From: Rhizobium rhizoryzae
Lineage (GTDB): Bacteria > Pseudomonadota > Alphaproteobacteria > Rhizobiales > Rhizobiaceae
Assembly: GCF_011046895.1 (NCBI RefSeq)
Contig: NZ_CP049250.1
Location: forward strand, 3,198,501-3,262,500
Direction of reading: 5' to 3'
DNA: 64,000 nucleotides
Position numbers and translations under genes: made by a program. The first letter of the stretch is position 1. The number at the start of each line of letters is the position of its first letter. A model generated the notes under the pieces. The model ran no database searches and was not told the origin of the DNA. It saw nothing but the letters and a program-made list of their open reading frames with translations. Below are positions 35,214-44,181 of this stretch, one piece after another.

Positions 35214-35243
35214 GATAGGGCTTCCCATCATGGGAAGGTCAAG
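35214..35243 (-). promoter_or_regulatory. CueR/HmrR-activated promoter of copA
   Basis: Read on the minus strand: -35 TTGACC, a 19-bp spacer TTCCCATGATGGGAAGCCC, -10 TATCTG. The long spacer with a central dyad is the hallmark of MerR-family copper promoters. Confidence 0.88.
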
Positions 35244-35293
35244 AGGTGAGCTACGGTTATTTCGCTGCTATGCGCTTGAAGGGGCAGGCCCAA

Positions 35294-35731
35294 TCAGCGG
35301 ATGTTTCGCCATTGCTTAATACGGTTGATCGAGCCATCGAGATTACGCTTTATAGAGTAGCCATTTTTCCCGCTAAAGTAGTTCTCACGCATATCTCTGA
35401 TCACCTTAGCTGCGTCACCGTATGGCGCTACGATATCAATGAACCAAAGATAACTCCCCGATGACCATTGCCCGGCATTGGGGGTTACCCCATCGCTTAG
35501 TAATTTCTCATGTGCAGCATCATCCAGAAGCGCCCAGGTGACGAAGGCAATTGGGTCATTCGGTCCATCAAAGTAGATTTTGCACTGCCCCGATTTTAGC
35601 GCAGGCAGAAAATTAGCTTGGATATCACTAATGCGCCAATATCGATGCAGCGGAGACTGGAGCGCCAGAGCTGTCATGCTCCCGAGGGCCTCCATGGCAC
35701 CGAGCTTCTTTACGGCCAATGTGTCGTTCAT
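35294..35731 (-). CDS. HlyC-family toxin-activating acyltransferase
   Basis: 145 residues, full family length. Catalytic His29 in LQSPLHRYWRI and Asp99 in SGSYLWFIDIVAPYGDA; also GQCKIYFDGPNDPIAFVTWA. Members transfer fatty acids from acyl-ACP to lysines of RTX toxins in the cytoplasm. It follows hlyD by 6 bp in an exporter operon. No RTX toxin gene is present in the window; the only nearby candidate substrate is the 82-residue peptide at 39090, which contains no lysine. Confidence 0.92.
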   Translation of the reverse strand: MNDTLAVKKLGAMEALGSMTALALQSPLHRYWRISDIQANFLPALKSGQCKIYFDGPNDPIAFVTWALLDDAAHEKLLSDGVTPNAGQWSSGSYLWFIDIVAPYGDAAKVIRDMRENYFSGKNGYSIKRNLDGSINRIKQWRNIR

Positions 35732-35737
35732 AATGCT

Positions 35738-37334
35738 TCATCGCTCCTTGAGACCATTTTGAAATGCTTTGGTGATCGGTTCAAAAAAGTATGATATCAG
35801 GCGTCGCTCGGATGTAACCACGTCAACTGTGGCAGTCATGCCGGGAGAAAATGGCACCGGCGCTTCATCAACCAGCATGTGGGATCTGTTTGCCTTCAGC
35901 CGAACCGCATATACCCAGTTCGTGCCGCCGCTTTGGCGCGCGTCCGCTCCCAAATTTATCACGGTAGCGGGAATAACCCCGAAACGCTCAGAGGGAAACG
36001 CGTCTAGCTTCGCGTAGGCGCTTTGTCCGTTTCTGAGGAAGCCTATGTCTCGATTATCGAAAAATGCTTCGATCTCCAGACCTCCGTTGGTCGGGACAAC
36101 AGTCATCAGACTTGCTCCTGCTGATACGAATCCACCAATGGTGTGAATGCTGAGGTTTTCGATCCGACCATGGACAGGAGAACGGAGCGTGAGATTCCGC
36201 AACTTGTCTTCTGCCGCTCTCAGCGAAGCATGTGAACTACTCAAGGCAATCTCCGCCTCACGCAGCCGCCGACTTTGTGTTGCAAGGTTGTCGGAAATGA
36301 TTGAGATACGTTGGCGCCTGGTGGCTTCTCCCGACGCTACAAGTGCCGACAATTCGCGCGCGCTGACCTCCGCGTCTCCATCAATGGATCTAAGCTCGCG
36401 CAGCCTTTCAAGATGAGCGGTTCGACTGAGAATGCCTTGGCTCATCAGACTTTCAGCAGTTGCGAGGTTTTGCGAAACGATATCGCGGTCAACTTTTGCC
36501 TTGTCTACCCGCGCTCCTTGTGCCTGCTGCTGAAACTCCAGTTGCTTTTGCTTGGCGTCGAGCTGCAGCACCTGGTCGCGCAGGGATGCTAGGGTCAAAA
36601 CTCAATCAGGATTTGGAGCGTGGTATGAGAGAAAATCGTTCAGTTATAGAAGCGAAGCCGAAGGTGGATCTGATATCCATCAAGGTTTCGCGACGCAGAA
36701 ATGAGCGATTTTCGCCATATCCCTTCGGGACGCGGCGGATTTTCTCTGCGAAGGCGTCGAAAAGGCTTTGTGGAGTAGTGCTCCACGGCAGCCTCTTCTC
36801 CTGTTCGCCAACAAAATCCGCTCGCGCCACGCCCGAAACCTGATTGAGTTTTGACCCTAGCGCAGCGCGCACCAGATCTTCGCCGACTGCACTTCCGTCC
36901 GGATTGATACCGCGTCTTCCCCGGAACTCCGCGATCCCATACTCCATGAACCCTGCCGCAGCAGGATCACGCGCCATCAGCGACGAGAAAACGGCTGCTG
37001 CAACGTTGGCATCGAGTGATTGCTGATCAATTTCGGCCTGTATACGCTGGATGTCGCTCTGCGCAGATGTGGGGTCAAGGCGCACCAGAATGTCGCCTTT
37101 GGCCACAGACTGCCCCTCGGCTACGGCCAACTCGACGACTTTGCCATCAGCAAGCGGCTGCACGATTTGAACGCGCGCGACCGGCACCAACTTTCCGGCA
37201 CCGCGAGCAACCACCTCAGTCTTCGCTAGAATGCTACCGCCAAGAATGGCAGCAAAGAGAAGCAGGAGAAGCCAGACAGTGATGCGTAGTGTGGGCGAAA
37301 CCGCGCTTTCATTCGCAGGTATTGTAGAGGTCAT
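35738..37334 (-). pseudogene. HlyD-family type I secretion adaptor, split by a 266-bp insertion
   Basis: The N-terminal half (37334 to about 36860) has the membrane anchor RITVWLLLLLFAAILGGSIL and the lipoyl half GKVVELAVAEGQSVAKGDIL. The C-terminal half (36590 to 35738) has coiled coil, VHGRIENLSIHTIGGFVSAG and the end SPGMTATVDVVTSERRLISY. Between them lies an insertion at 36592-36857. Removing it with one TA copy rejoins codons ...GCT GCG CTA GCA TCC CTG in frame and gives about 442 residues, normal for HlyD. As it stands the first half ends in foreign residues, so the exporter probably lacks an adaptor. The first half overlaps the ABC gene by four bases. Confidence 0.88.
36592..36857. mobile_element. 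MITE-like insertion inside hlyD
   Basis: 266 bp bounded by perfect inverted repeats GGGTCAAAACTCAATCAGG (36592) and its complement (36839-36857), flanked by TA on both sides; including the palindromic CTAG the repeat is 22 bp. It encodes no transposase. TA duplication fits IS630/Tc1-mariner or related elements; the parent IS is not in the window. The interior has open frames on both strands without recognisable domains. Confidence 0.85.
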
Positions 37335-39001
37335 TTCTGTCCCTGCAGTTGTTCAAGATCAAGGATGCGCGCGTCAGGGCCGAACACGTCTGGTCGGTGC
37401 GTGATGATCGCAACGGCCCGGGACTGAGCAAGCCGCATCAATGTGTGCGTGACGATGGATGCAGAAACCTCATCCAGGGCGCTTGTCGGTTCATCGACAA
37501 TCAAAACATTCGGATTGCAAAGCAGCAGACGAGCGAGAGCCAATCTCTGTCTTTGGCCGCCCGAAAGGGATGAGCCGTGTTCACCGATTTGCGTATCGAG
37601 CCCCTCTGGAAGGCGCTTGATGATGTCGACGCTGGCACTATTCTCCAGCGCCCGTTCTATCTCGTCTTCTGTCGCATTCTCATTAGCCAGAAGGAGATTT
37701 TCCCGGATCGTCCCGCTAAAAAGAGCAGGCTCCTGCGGAAGATAGCAAATGGCGGCCCTGACACTGCCAGGTGAAAAATTCGTCATCGGCTGATCATCGA
37801 TCAGAACGCTTCCGGCATCCGGTGGATAAAGTCCTGCTAAAACCTTCGCGACCGTGGACTTGCCGAAGCCGGATCGCCCGACAATCACCGTAGGCTGACC
37901 GGGACAAACCATCAGGCTCAACTTATGAATGACCTGTCGGTCAGCGGAATATCCAAAGGACACGGCCTCCATGCGCAGAACGGCTGGCTTCATCAGCGAG
38001 AGCGTCTGCTTGCCCGCTTCATTCTCGGACGCAGCATTCAGCACATCACCAAGCCGCATGCGAGATACCTGGATGCCCTGCCAATGCTCCCACAGGGACG
38101 CGAGGCCCAGGATCGGGCCAGAGACATGCCCCGCCAGAAGATGAAAAGCCACCAACTGGCCAAGCGTGATGCTGTTTTCGAGAACCAGCATCGCACCGAA
38201 AAACAGAATCATGATGTCGAAGGCATTGCTGAATGCATCGCGAATCAAGCCATTGACAACATGCAGTCTGGTAATCTTGAAACTCAGGGCCAATGAGGCG
38301 GCCATAGTGGCGTCCAGCCTTCGGACATAGCGATGCTCTCCGGCTTGCGCCTTCACGGTTTCCACGTTGCGGAAGGTCTCGATCAGTCGCGATTGATGCG
38401 CCGAGTTTGCGACGAAAGACTGCTTGAGACGGTGGCGCAGAAAGGGGCCGACAACAGCCATGGCCGCCATCTGGCTGGGTAGTAGAATAATGATAATCAA
38501 CGTCAGTGACGGGCTGATCGAAAAGAGCGCGGCGAGATAAATGAATGAAAACAGGATATCAATCACGACGCCGGAAACCGTACCGGTCAGGAACCGCCGA
38601 ACCACTTCGATTTCTCGCATGCGTGCGAACAATTCGCCAGCCTGCCATGTCTGCAATGTACGCAGAGGCAGGTGAAGTACATGCTGATATATTCGATTGC
38701 TGAACTCGCGGGTCAGCCGGTTTACCAAATCGCCTCCAAGATAAACTGAAATAGCTTTGAAAGATCCTTGAAATATAGCTACCAGAGTCAGAAGCCCGAC
38801 AACAATATATAGACTTTCCTGCCGTTGATATGGCAGGATTCGATCTATGAGTGCTTGAAAAACGAAAGGCTGCACCAAACCAAGAAGACGCAGAACCACT
38901 GATATGACTGCGATTTCGGCAATATGCCCGGTGTACCGGCCTGTTGTCTGGGTAAACCACGAAAAAGCAGCGGGCTTTTCACCCACAGATGGATTTTTCA
39001 T
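37331..39001 (-). CDS. Type I secretion ABC transporter (HlyB/PrtD-like, no C39 domain)
   Basis: 556 residues. Six-helix ABC exporter domain (from about residue 25; LLGLVQPFVFQALIDRILPY, LTREFSNRIYQHVLHLPLRT, MREIEVVRRFLTG) and an ATPase with Walker A GRSGFGKST, signature LSGGQRQRLALARLLL, Walker B VLIVDEPTSALDE and H-loop ITHRPD. It lacks the N-terminal C39 or C39-like domain, so it cannot itself cut a double-glycine leader. First gene of the hlyB-hlyD-hlyC operon; divergent from the 82-residue peptide gene with 88 bp between. Confidence 0.93.
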   Translation of the reverse strand: MKNPSVGEKPAAFSWFTQTTGRYTGHIAEIAVISVVLRLLGLVQPFVFQALIDRILPYQRQESLYIVVGLLTLVAIFQGSFKAISVYLGGDLVNRLTREFSNRIYQHVLHLPLRTLQTWQAGELFARMREIEVVRRFLTGTVSGVVIDILFSFIYLAALFSISPSLTLIIIILLPSQMAAMAVVGPFLRHRLKQSFVANSAHQSRLIETFRNVETVKAQAGEHRYVRRLDATMAASLALSFKITRLHVVNGLIRDAFSNAFDIMILFFGAMLVLENSITLGQLVAFHLLAGHVSGPILGLASLWEHWQGIQVSRMRLGDVLNAASENEAGKQTLSLMKPAVLRMEAVSFGYSADRQVIHKLSLMVCPGQPTVIVGRSGFGKSTVAKVLAGLYPPDAGSVLIDDQPMTNFSPGSVRAAICYLPQEPALFSGTIRENLLLANENATEDEIERALENSASVDIIKRLPEGLDTQIGEHGSSLSGGQRQRLALARLLLCNPNVLIVDEPTSALDEVSASIVTHTLMRLAQSRAVAIITHRPDVFGPDARILDLEQLQGQK

Positions 39002-39089
39002 CTAATATACACTTTTAAATTGCGTCACTGAAAATTTTTGCGTAAATGCAACTCGCGGTCTACCGCAGTTTATTTTTTCAAAGTGTTTT

Positions 39090-39338
39090 ATGGGTGGTTC
39101 TAGCGATTCCGGGAATAGCGGCTGGGGAGAAAGAATTGGCGCGGATGTCTTCGATTACGCCGCAACAAGATTAGGTGGCCCCATCGCAGGCGCGGCGGCC
39201 CGTGAGGTCGGGGCTGCTGCGGGTCGCGCTGCTGAGGATGCTTGGAATAACAGCATGAACAGCGGCATTCATCCAGACTACGATAATTATACAGCAATGG
39301 GTGATTACGGCGGCCAGCCCGGTCAGCGGTACGACTGA
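39090..39338 (+). CDS. 82-residue Gly/Ala-rich peptide, candidate exported substrate
   Basis: Unrecognised. Begins MGGSSDSGNSGWGERIGADV, has an Ala/Gly-rich amphipathic middle (RLGGPIAGAAAREVGAAAGR) like many class II bacteriocins and colicin V-type microcins, and a Tyr/Asp/Gly-rich tail ending GQPGQRYD. No signal peptide, no cysteine, no lysine. It lies head to head with the ABC exporter and upstream of two CPBP proteases, and is followed 25 bp later by a strong hairpin. The ribosome site is weak. Coding status and function are inferred from composition and context. Confidence 0.55.
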   Translation: MGGSSDSGNSGWGERIGADVFDYAATRLGGPIAGAAAREVGAAAGRAAEDAWNNSMNSGIHPDYDNYTAMGDYGGQPGQRYD

Positions 39339-39362
39339 AAATTAAGCCAAAACTGAAACAAC

Positions 39363-39392
39363 CATAGCCTCCAATGCTATTCGGAGGCTATG
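39363..39392 (+). terminator. Hairpin after the 82-residue peptide gene
   Basis: Perfect 10-bp stem CATAGCCTCC / GGAGGCTATG with a 10-base loop, followed by the weak T-rich TCCATTTATAT. It could be a partial terminator or an mRNA-stabilising hairpin that keeps peptide expression above that of the downstream proteases. Confidence 0.6.
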
Positions 39393-39430
39393 TCCATTTA
39401 TATCTGGTTATCGTATGTTGAATATAAATA

Positions 39431-40105
39431 ATGATTTACTCCTTAAAATACTTCCTATCATCTGCGCTGACGCTCCTGCGCATGATCTTCATCGATTGCA
39501 CGGTGCCGATCCTGTTTTTGTTTGCGATGGATTTCATTGCACAAATTGCCAAGGTATTAACGGCTATCATACTCGCTGGATGGAGCTTTGAGACGGTAGT
39601 TAATCATCGAATTGGCTACACAGTTGCCATGGCGGCAGCAAAGCTTCCGCTTCTGTCAATATGCCTCAGCCGCCGCTTGGCCATCGTGCAGTCATTTCGC
39701 TCCGCCCGATCAATAAAAATAGCCCTAGCAATCGGCGTCTGCCTGCTTGGTGTGAACTTGCTTGCACAACTCGGAGTAAGCGATGTCGGTCTTGAGTTTT
39801 CACTAAGCGCAATCCTAAAAATCGTCGCTACTTGCGTTCTTGCGCCTGTTGTCGAGGAGCTGTTCTTTCGCGGCTATCTCTGGGCAAGGCTTCAAGCGCG
39901 GGGATACGGCGAGGTTTCGATCATAATCTGCACCGCGCTTCTGTTTGCAGCGATACATTTGCCCGATAACTTCGCTTCGCTCTTCAACTATCTGCGAATG
40001 GGCTTCTCCTTCAGCCTTATCCGCTATTTCAGCGGTGGCATCGGGCTGCCCATCTTTTTCCATGCAGCAATGAATTTCATCGTTATCCGTCATATCGGCG
40101 TGTGA
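39431..40105 (+). CDS. CPBP-family intramembrane metalloprotease (first copy)
   Basis: 224 residues, multi-pass membrane protein. CPBP motifs in order: EELFFRGYLWARLQ (motif 1, catalytic EE and R), LLFAAIHLPDNF (motif 2, His) and FFHAAMNFIVIRH (motif 4). Members process prenylated proteins or peptides, and in Gram-positive bacteria often accompany bacteriocin genes as processing or immunity factors. Follows the peptide gene on the same strand. AT-rich compared with its downstream paralogue. Confidence 0.9.
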   Translation: MIYSLKYFLSSALTLLRMIFIDCTVPILFLFAMDFIAQIAKVLTAIILAGWSFETVVNHRIGYTVAMAAAKLPLLSICLSRRLAIVQSFRSARSIKIALAIGVCLLGVNLLAQLGVSDVGLEFSLSAILKIVATCVLAPVVEELFFRGYLWARLQARGYGEVSIIICTALLFAAIHLPDNFASLFNYLRMGFSFSLIRYFSGGIGLPIFFHAAMNFIVIRHIGV

Positions 40106-40128
40106 AGCGGTACAGCGGTAGAGACGCG

Positions 40129-40812
40129 ATGCAGTACCTTTTCCCCGCCCTGAAAAGCATTCCCCGCAATATGCTGACGCTTCTGCGCATGATCTTCATC
40201 GATTGCGCGGTGCCGATTGTGTTCATCGTCATCGTTGCGGTTGTCGCCCAAACGCTGGGTGCATTCATGGGTATCATTCTCACCGGCGAGAAGCTGGGGC
40301 CCGTGGTCAGCAAGCGCGGCGCGTCCGTAACTGTCGGTGTTGTAGCCTATTCTGCGATGCTGGCCGCGTGCCTGATACGTCTTCAGCCAATCAAACAATC
40401 AATTCGCTCTCCTCGCTCGATGATTGCTGCTTTAACGATTGGCGGCCTATGGCTGGTGATGAAATTTGCGGCGGTGCAAGGCAGATCCTATGTCGGACTG
40501 GATCTCTCCCTCAGCGCCATTTTAGTGACCGTGGATATCTGCCTGACCGCTCCGATTGTCGAAGAATTGTTCTGGCGTGGCTATCTCTGGGCAAGGCTTC
40601 AGGCGCGAGGATATGGCGATGGACTCGTCACCATATGCACAGCCCTCCTTTTTGCCGCAGCTCATACACCGGACAATTTCATTCTATTTACGCATTACCT
40701 GATGATGGGCCTTTCTTTCAGCCTCATCCGCTATTTCAGCGGCGGCATCGGGCTGCCCATCTTTTTCCATGCGGCTATGAATTTCATCGTCATCCGCCAT
40801 ATCGGGGTGTGA
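40129..40812 (+). CDS. CPBP-family intramembrane metalloprotease (second copy)
   Basis: 227 residues from the ATG at 40129, chosen because MQYLFPAL aligns with the start of the first copy; a GTG at 40102 overlapping the upstream stop is the alternative. EELFWRGYLWARLQARGYGD, LLFAAAHTPDNF and the C-terminal 35 residues (FSLIRYFSGGIGLPIFFHAA and onward) are nearly identical to the first copy, while the middles have diverged. A tandem duplication with different base composition in each copy. Converges on the chemoreceptor gene. Confidence 0.9.
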   Translation: MQYLFPALKSIPRNMLTLLRMIFIDCAVPIVFIVIVAVVAQTLGAFMGIILTGEKLGPVVSKRGASVTVGVVAYSAMLAACLIRLQPIKQSIRSPRSMIAALTIGGLWLVMKFAAVQGRSYVGLDLSLSAILVTVDICLTAPIVEELFWRGYLWARLQARGYGDGLVTICTALLFAAAHTPDNFILFTHYLMMGLSFSLIRYFSGGIGLPIFFHAAMNFIVIRHIGV

Positions 40813-40816
40813 TGGT

Positions 40817-43003
40817 TCAGGCAGCGCGGGAGGTGCGCCGGAAACCTTCCTCATTCGCGCTCACCCGAAACTGGCTGACCGTTTCGCGCAGGGCATGGCT
40901 TTCCTGTTCGATGGCGTAGGTGGCGGCATTGCTTTCCTCCACCATGGCCGCATTGCGCTGCGTCAGCTGATCCATGTCGTGGACGGCGACGGAAATTTCC
41001 GAAATCGCGGTGGCCTGCTGACGTGCGCCTTCGGTGATCGTGCCGATTTCCTGATCGATCGTCTGGATATGGCTGCGGATCTCCGTCATGTAGCGACCGG
41101 AACTCTGCACCAGATCGACCCCGCGCTGGATAGCATCTGCCGAATTCTGGATGAGCCCCTTGATCTCGCTGGCGGCGGCCGCCGAACGCTGGGCCAGTTC
41201 GCGCACTTCCTGTGCCACGACCGCAAAGCCCTTGCCCGCCTCACCCGCACGTGCCGCCTCGACACCTGCATTCAGGGCCAGAAGGTTGGTCTGAAACGCG
41301 ATATTGTCGATAACGCCGATGATCTGCACGATCTGGCCGGAAGAGGCCTCGATGTGCTGCATGGCGTTGACCGTATCCTGCATGATGGTTTCCGACATTT
41401 CGGCACTCTTGCGGGCACCGGTCGTCATGCCTGTGACGGTGCGCATGCGATTGGTGGTTTCCTCCAGTGTCGTGGTGACCTCGCTCAGAGCGGCAGAGGC
41501 TTCTTCAAGGGAGGCCGCCTGGCGCTGCGTGCGCTCCGCCAGCTCTTCTGCACCGGAGCGCAGCTCGCTGACGCCGTTGGACACCGTTAGAACGGTTGAA
41601 CCGACACCATGCATTGTGGCCCCCAGCGCCTGCACCGAGCGATTATAGGCGTCACTGAGCGGCTGAAGTTCCGCAGCAAACCGGGCCGAAATCTGATAGG
41701 TCAGATTGCCGGCGGAGAGCTCGTTCAGCGCGCGGCCGAGTTCCGACACGGCGAAATCCACCGCCTTGGCGCGCTCTGCATCGATGGCATGGCGTTCCTG
41801 ATCTTCCTTCCAGCGCTGCTCGGCCTGACGCTGGCGCTCCTGCGCATCCTCCCTTGCCTTGCGGGCATGATTTTCCATGCTGATGACGATCGCACGGCTC
41901 AGCTGGCCAATCTCGTCGCGACCCTGGGTCGGTTGCAGCATCTCGCCATCTTCATCGCGCGCGTGGCGCTCGACAACCCTCACCATGTTGCGCAAGGGGC
42001 GAACCACGCTGACCAGCGTCACGCCACCCAGACCGAGGGTCAGCGCCACAGAACCAATGGCGATGGCACTCGCCACTCTGAGTTCCGAAAGATCGGTGGA
42101 CGCCGCCTCTTCGGCCATCTTGCGGATGACCGCCAGTTCCGCAATCTCGGCATCGTGGATCACCTGAATGCGGGCAGTCGTCTTTCCGAACCAGAGCTTG
42201 GCATCAAGGCCATTCAGCACGTTTTCGCCGTTGGCCTGCAGCATCTGCTGGCGGAAGCGCTCGATCTGCGCCCCATCAGCGCTCTCCCGGAATGTCGTCA
42301 GCGCCGAGCTGGCAAGATCCGGATCGAGCTTTGCAAATTCCTGCAGAAGAATGTCACCCGCGCCGGAAAAGCGAACGAAGGTCATATATTGCTCAGGCGG
42401 AATCTTGCCTGCGGCAATGAAGCCATTGCCCATGCCGCGCTCCTGACCGGCGAGTTCCTTCGCCAGTGCAAGATTGAGCGATGCCTGAAGACGGCTGACG
42501 AGACTGCCCTGCGATCCGGAGAGTGACAGTCGGCGGGTTACATCCAGAAGGTTGGTGATGAACCCCGTATAGAAGGCAAAGGATTGCGGCGGTGCCGTCG
42601 TCAATTGATCGATGCCGCTGCGAAACGTGTGGATCTCGCCAATCGCCCGGCTGATCTGCGAGACCGTCTCTGCCTTGACGCCAAAGGCGCCGAGGTTTCC
42701 GGCAATTTCCGCAAGCCTGGGCAGTTCCAGATCCGTGCCGCGACGGGCCTCCGCAACCTCATCGCGGTTGGATTTGCCCTTGGAGCCCAGGAAGCCGGCT
42801 GTCTGGCCCCGCTCCACCTGGAGCTTTTGTACATTGCGACTGATGATTTCGATGTCGATCGTCGCTGCGGCAATCTGTTTCGACAGCAGATAAGATTGAT
42901 ATTGATCAACCACAAGATGCCATGCCAAGGCCGTGACGGCGACAAGCGGGATCAACGCACAGATGCAAAGTCGAACCGCGATGGACAAATCAGAAAAGCG
43001 CAT
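40817..43003 (-). CDS. Methyl-accepting chemotaxis protein with NIT sensor domain
   Basis: 728 residues from ATG 43003 with TGGAGG upstream. TM1 ([20 protein letters not shown]), a periplasmic nitrate/nitrite-sensing (NIT) domain ([17 protein letters not shown] to about residue 290, with [13 protein letters not shown]), TM2 near 305-325, two HAMP-like segments, then the signalling hairpin ending in [20 protein letters not shown] and [14 protein letters not shown]. Likely senses nitrate, nitrite or a related small anion; the ligand is inferred from the domain. Confidence 0.93.
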   Translation of the reverse strand: MRFSDLSIAVRLCICALIPLVAVTALAWHLVVDQYQSYLLSKQIAAATIDIEIISRNVQKLQVERGQTAGFLGSKGKSNRDEVAEARRGTDLELPRLAEIAGNLGAFGVKAETVSQISRAIGEIHTFRSGIDQLTTAPPQSFAFYTGFITNLLDVTRRLSLSGSQGSLVSRLQASLNLALAKELAGQERGMGNGFIAAGKIPPEQYMTFVRFSGAGDILLQEFAKLDPDLASSALTTFRESADGAQIERFRQQMLQANGENVLNGLDAKLWFGKTTARIQVIHDAEIAELAVIRKMAEEAASTDLSELRVASAIAIGSVALTLGLGGVTLVSVVRPLRNMVRVVERHARDEDGEMLQPTQGRDEIGQLSRAIVISMENHARKAREDAQERQRQAEQRWKEDQERHAIDAERAKAVDFAVSELGRALNELSAGNLTYQISARFAAELQPLSDAYNRSVQALGATMHGVGSTVLTVSNGVSELRSGAEELAERTQRQAASLEEASAALSEVTTTLEETTNRMRTVTGMTTGARKSAEMSETIMQDTVNAMQHIEASSGQIVQIIGVIDNIAFQTNLLALNAGVEAARAGEAGKGFAVVAQEVRELAQRSAAAASEIKGLIQNSADAIQRGVDLVQSSGRYMTEIRSHIQTIDQEIGTITEGARQQATAISEISVAVHDMDQLTQRNAAMVEESNAATYAIEQESHALRETVSQFRVSANEEGFRRTSRAA

Positions 43004-43161
43004 TACCAACCTCCAGGGAATACCTCAAAGTTGCAGCGCATTTTAAATTTTCCATTAATTCGAATAGTCTCACTTTTCGTCTAGGATATCTACCTGTTAT
43101 ATAACATAAAATAAGAAAGATCTTCCGGATCGCGCTCCTGCCTTTATACCCTTGATTGAGC

Positions 43162-44073
43162 TCATCTTTTTGGAAGCTTTTGCGGCCGGGCGAAATAACG
43201 TGCTGCTGCAACACACAAAATCACACCGGTGGTTGCTGCAAGCATGGACCAGGACACCGCCTCGCCCAGCAGCAGTGCCGCCAGAAGAAGCCCGAAGAAG
43301 GGTTGCAGAAGTTGCAATTGACCGACGGAGGCTGTGCCGCCCTTCGCCAGCCCGTGATACCAGAAGATAAAGCCAACCAGCATGCTGAACACGGTGACAT
43401 AGGAGAGCCCGGCCCAGGCCGTGACGGGTACGGCTGCCAGCTCTTGCGGCCAGGTGAAAAGGCAAAGCAAAGCCATGGGCGGCATGGATAGCACCAGCGC
43501 CCAGCAGATGACCTGCCAGCCGCCCAGGCTGCGGGCCAGCTTGCCGCCTTCCGCATAGCCAAGGCCACAGACAATGACGGCGGCGATCATCAGAAGATCG
43601 CCTTGCAGAGAAGCCTGCCCGCCATTCGACAGGGCAAAGCCCACCACAAGGAGACTGCCGAGCACGGAGAACAGCCAGAACAGAGGCTTTGGCCTTTCTC
43701 CCCCGCGAAGTACGCCGAAGGCGGCGGTGGCGAGCGGCAGAAGGCCAATGAAGACAATGGAATGGGCCGAGGAAATGGAGCGCAGTGCCATCGCGGTCAG
43801 CAGCGGAAAGCCGATCACGACACCGAGCGCGATGACGGCAAGCGACAGGAGATCCGAACGTTGCGGCCGCTTCTGCCGCAATATCAGCAAAAGTACCGCC
43901 GCCAGCACGGCTGCCATGGCGGCACGCGCCGAGGTGACAAAGAGCGGCGGCAGGCCCAGCACTGCAAGACGGGTGGCAGGCAGGGAGCCGCTGAAAATGA
44001 TGACGCCGATCAGCCCGCTGACGAGGCCATCCATGCTTCCAGTTCGAATTGTCTGCGCTGCTGCTTTCATCAT
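43162..44073 (-). CDS. EamA/DMT-family transporter
   Basis: About 303 residues; two EamA repeats with ten hydrophobic segments (GLIGVIIFSGSLPATRLAVL, LLPLATAAFGVLRGGERPKP, YVTVFSMLVGFIFWYHGLAK). The start is set at MMKAAAQTI, preceded by AAGGATGAG; a longer frame to 44199 runs into the divergent promoter. Divergent from a MocR-type regulator, a pairing usual for amino-acid or metabolite exporters under control of that regulator. Confidence 0.9.
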   Translation of the reverse strand: MMKAAAQTIRTGSMDGLVSGLIGVIIFSGSLPATRLAVLGLPPLFVTSARAAMAAVLAAVLLLILRQKRPQRSDLLSLAVIALGVVIGFPLLTAMALRSISSAHSIVFIGLLPLATAAFGVLRGGERPKPLFWLFSVLGSLLVVGFALSNGGQASLQGDLLMIAAVIVCGLGYAEGGKLARSLGGWQVICWALVLSMPPMALLCLFTWPQELAAVPVTAWAGLSYVTVFSMLVGFIFWYHGLAKGGTASVGQLQLLQPFFGLLLAALLLGEAVSWSMLAATTGVILCVAAARYFARPQKLPKR

Positions 44074-44181
44074 CTCATCCTTTTTGCTTGGATCATAGGT
44101 CGGCGGGGCTGGCGCAGACAGGCACACAGCCATACAATTCAACCAAACTGTACTGAATGCGTCACCCATACGGATGAACCG

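Noticed and set aside
36589-36860. Invertible phase-variation segment in hlyD (perfect inverted repeats flanking 228 bp)
   Set aside because: Inversion would not restore the HlyD frame (the other orientation also ends in a stop), whereas removal with one TA copy restores it exactly, so insertion is the simpler explanation; no recombinase is nearby.
43603-44181. Extension of the MocR gene to 660 codons upstream of 44182
   Set aside because: The extension is antisense to the EamA transporter and resembles shadow sequence; the GntR domain begins right after ATG 44182.
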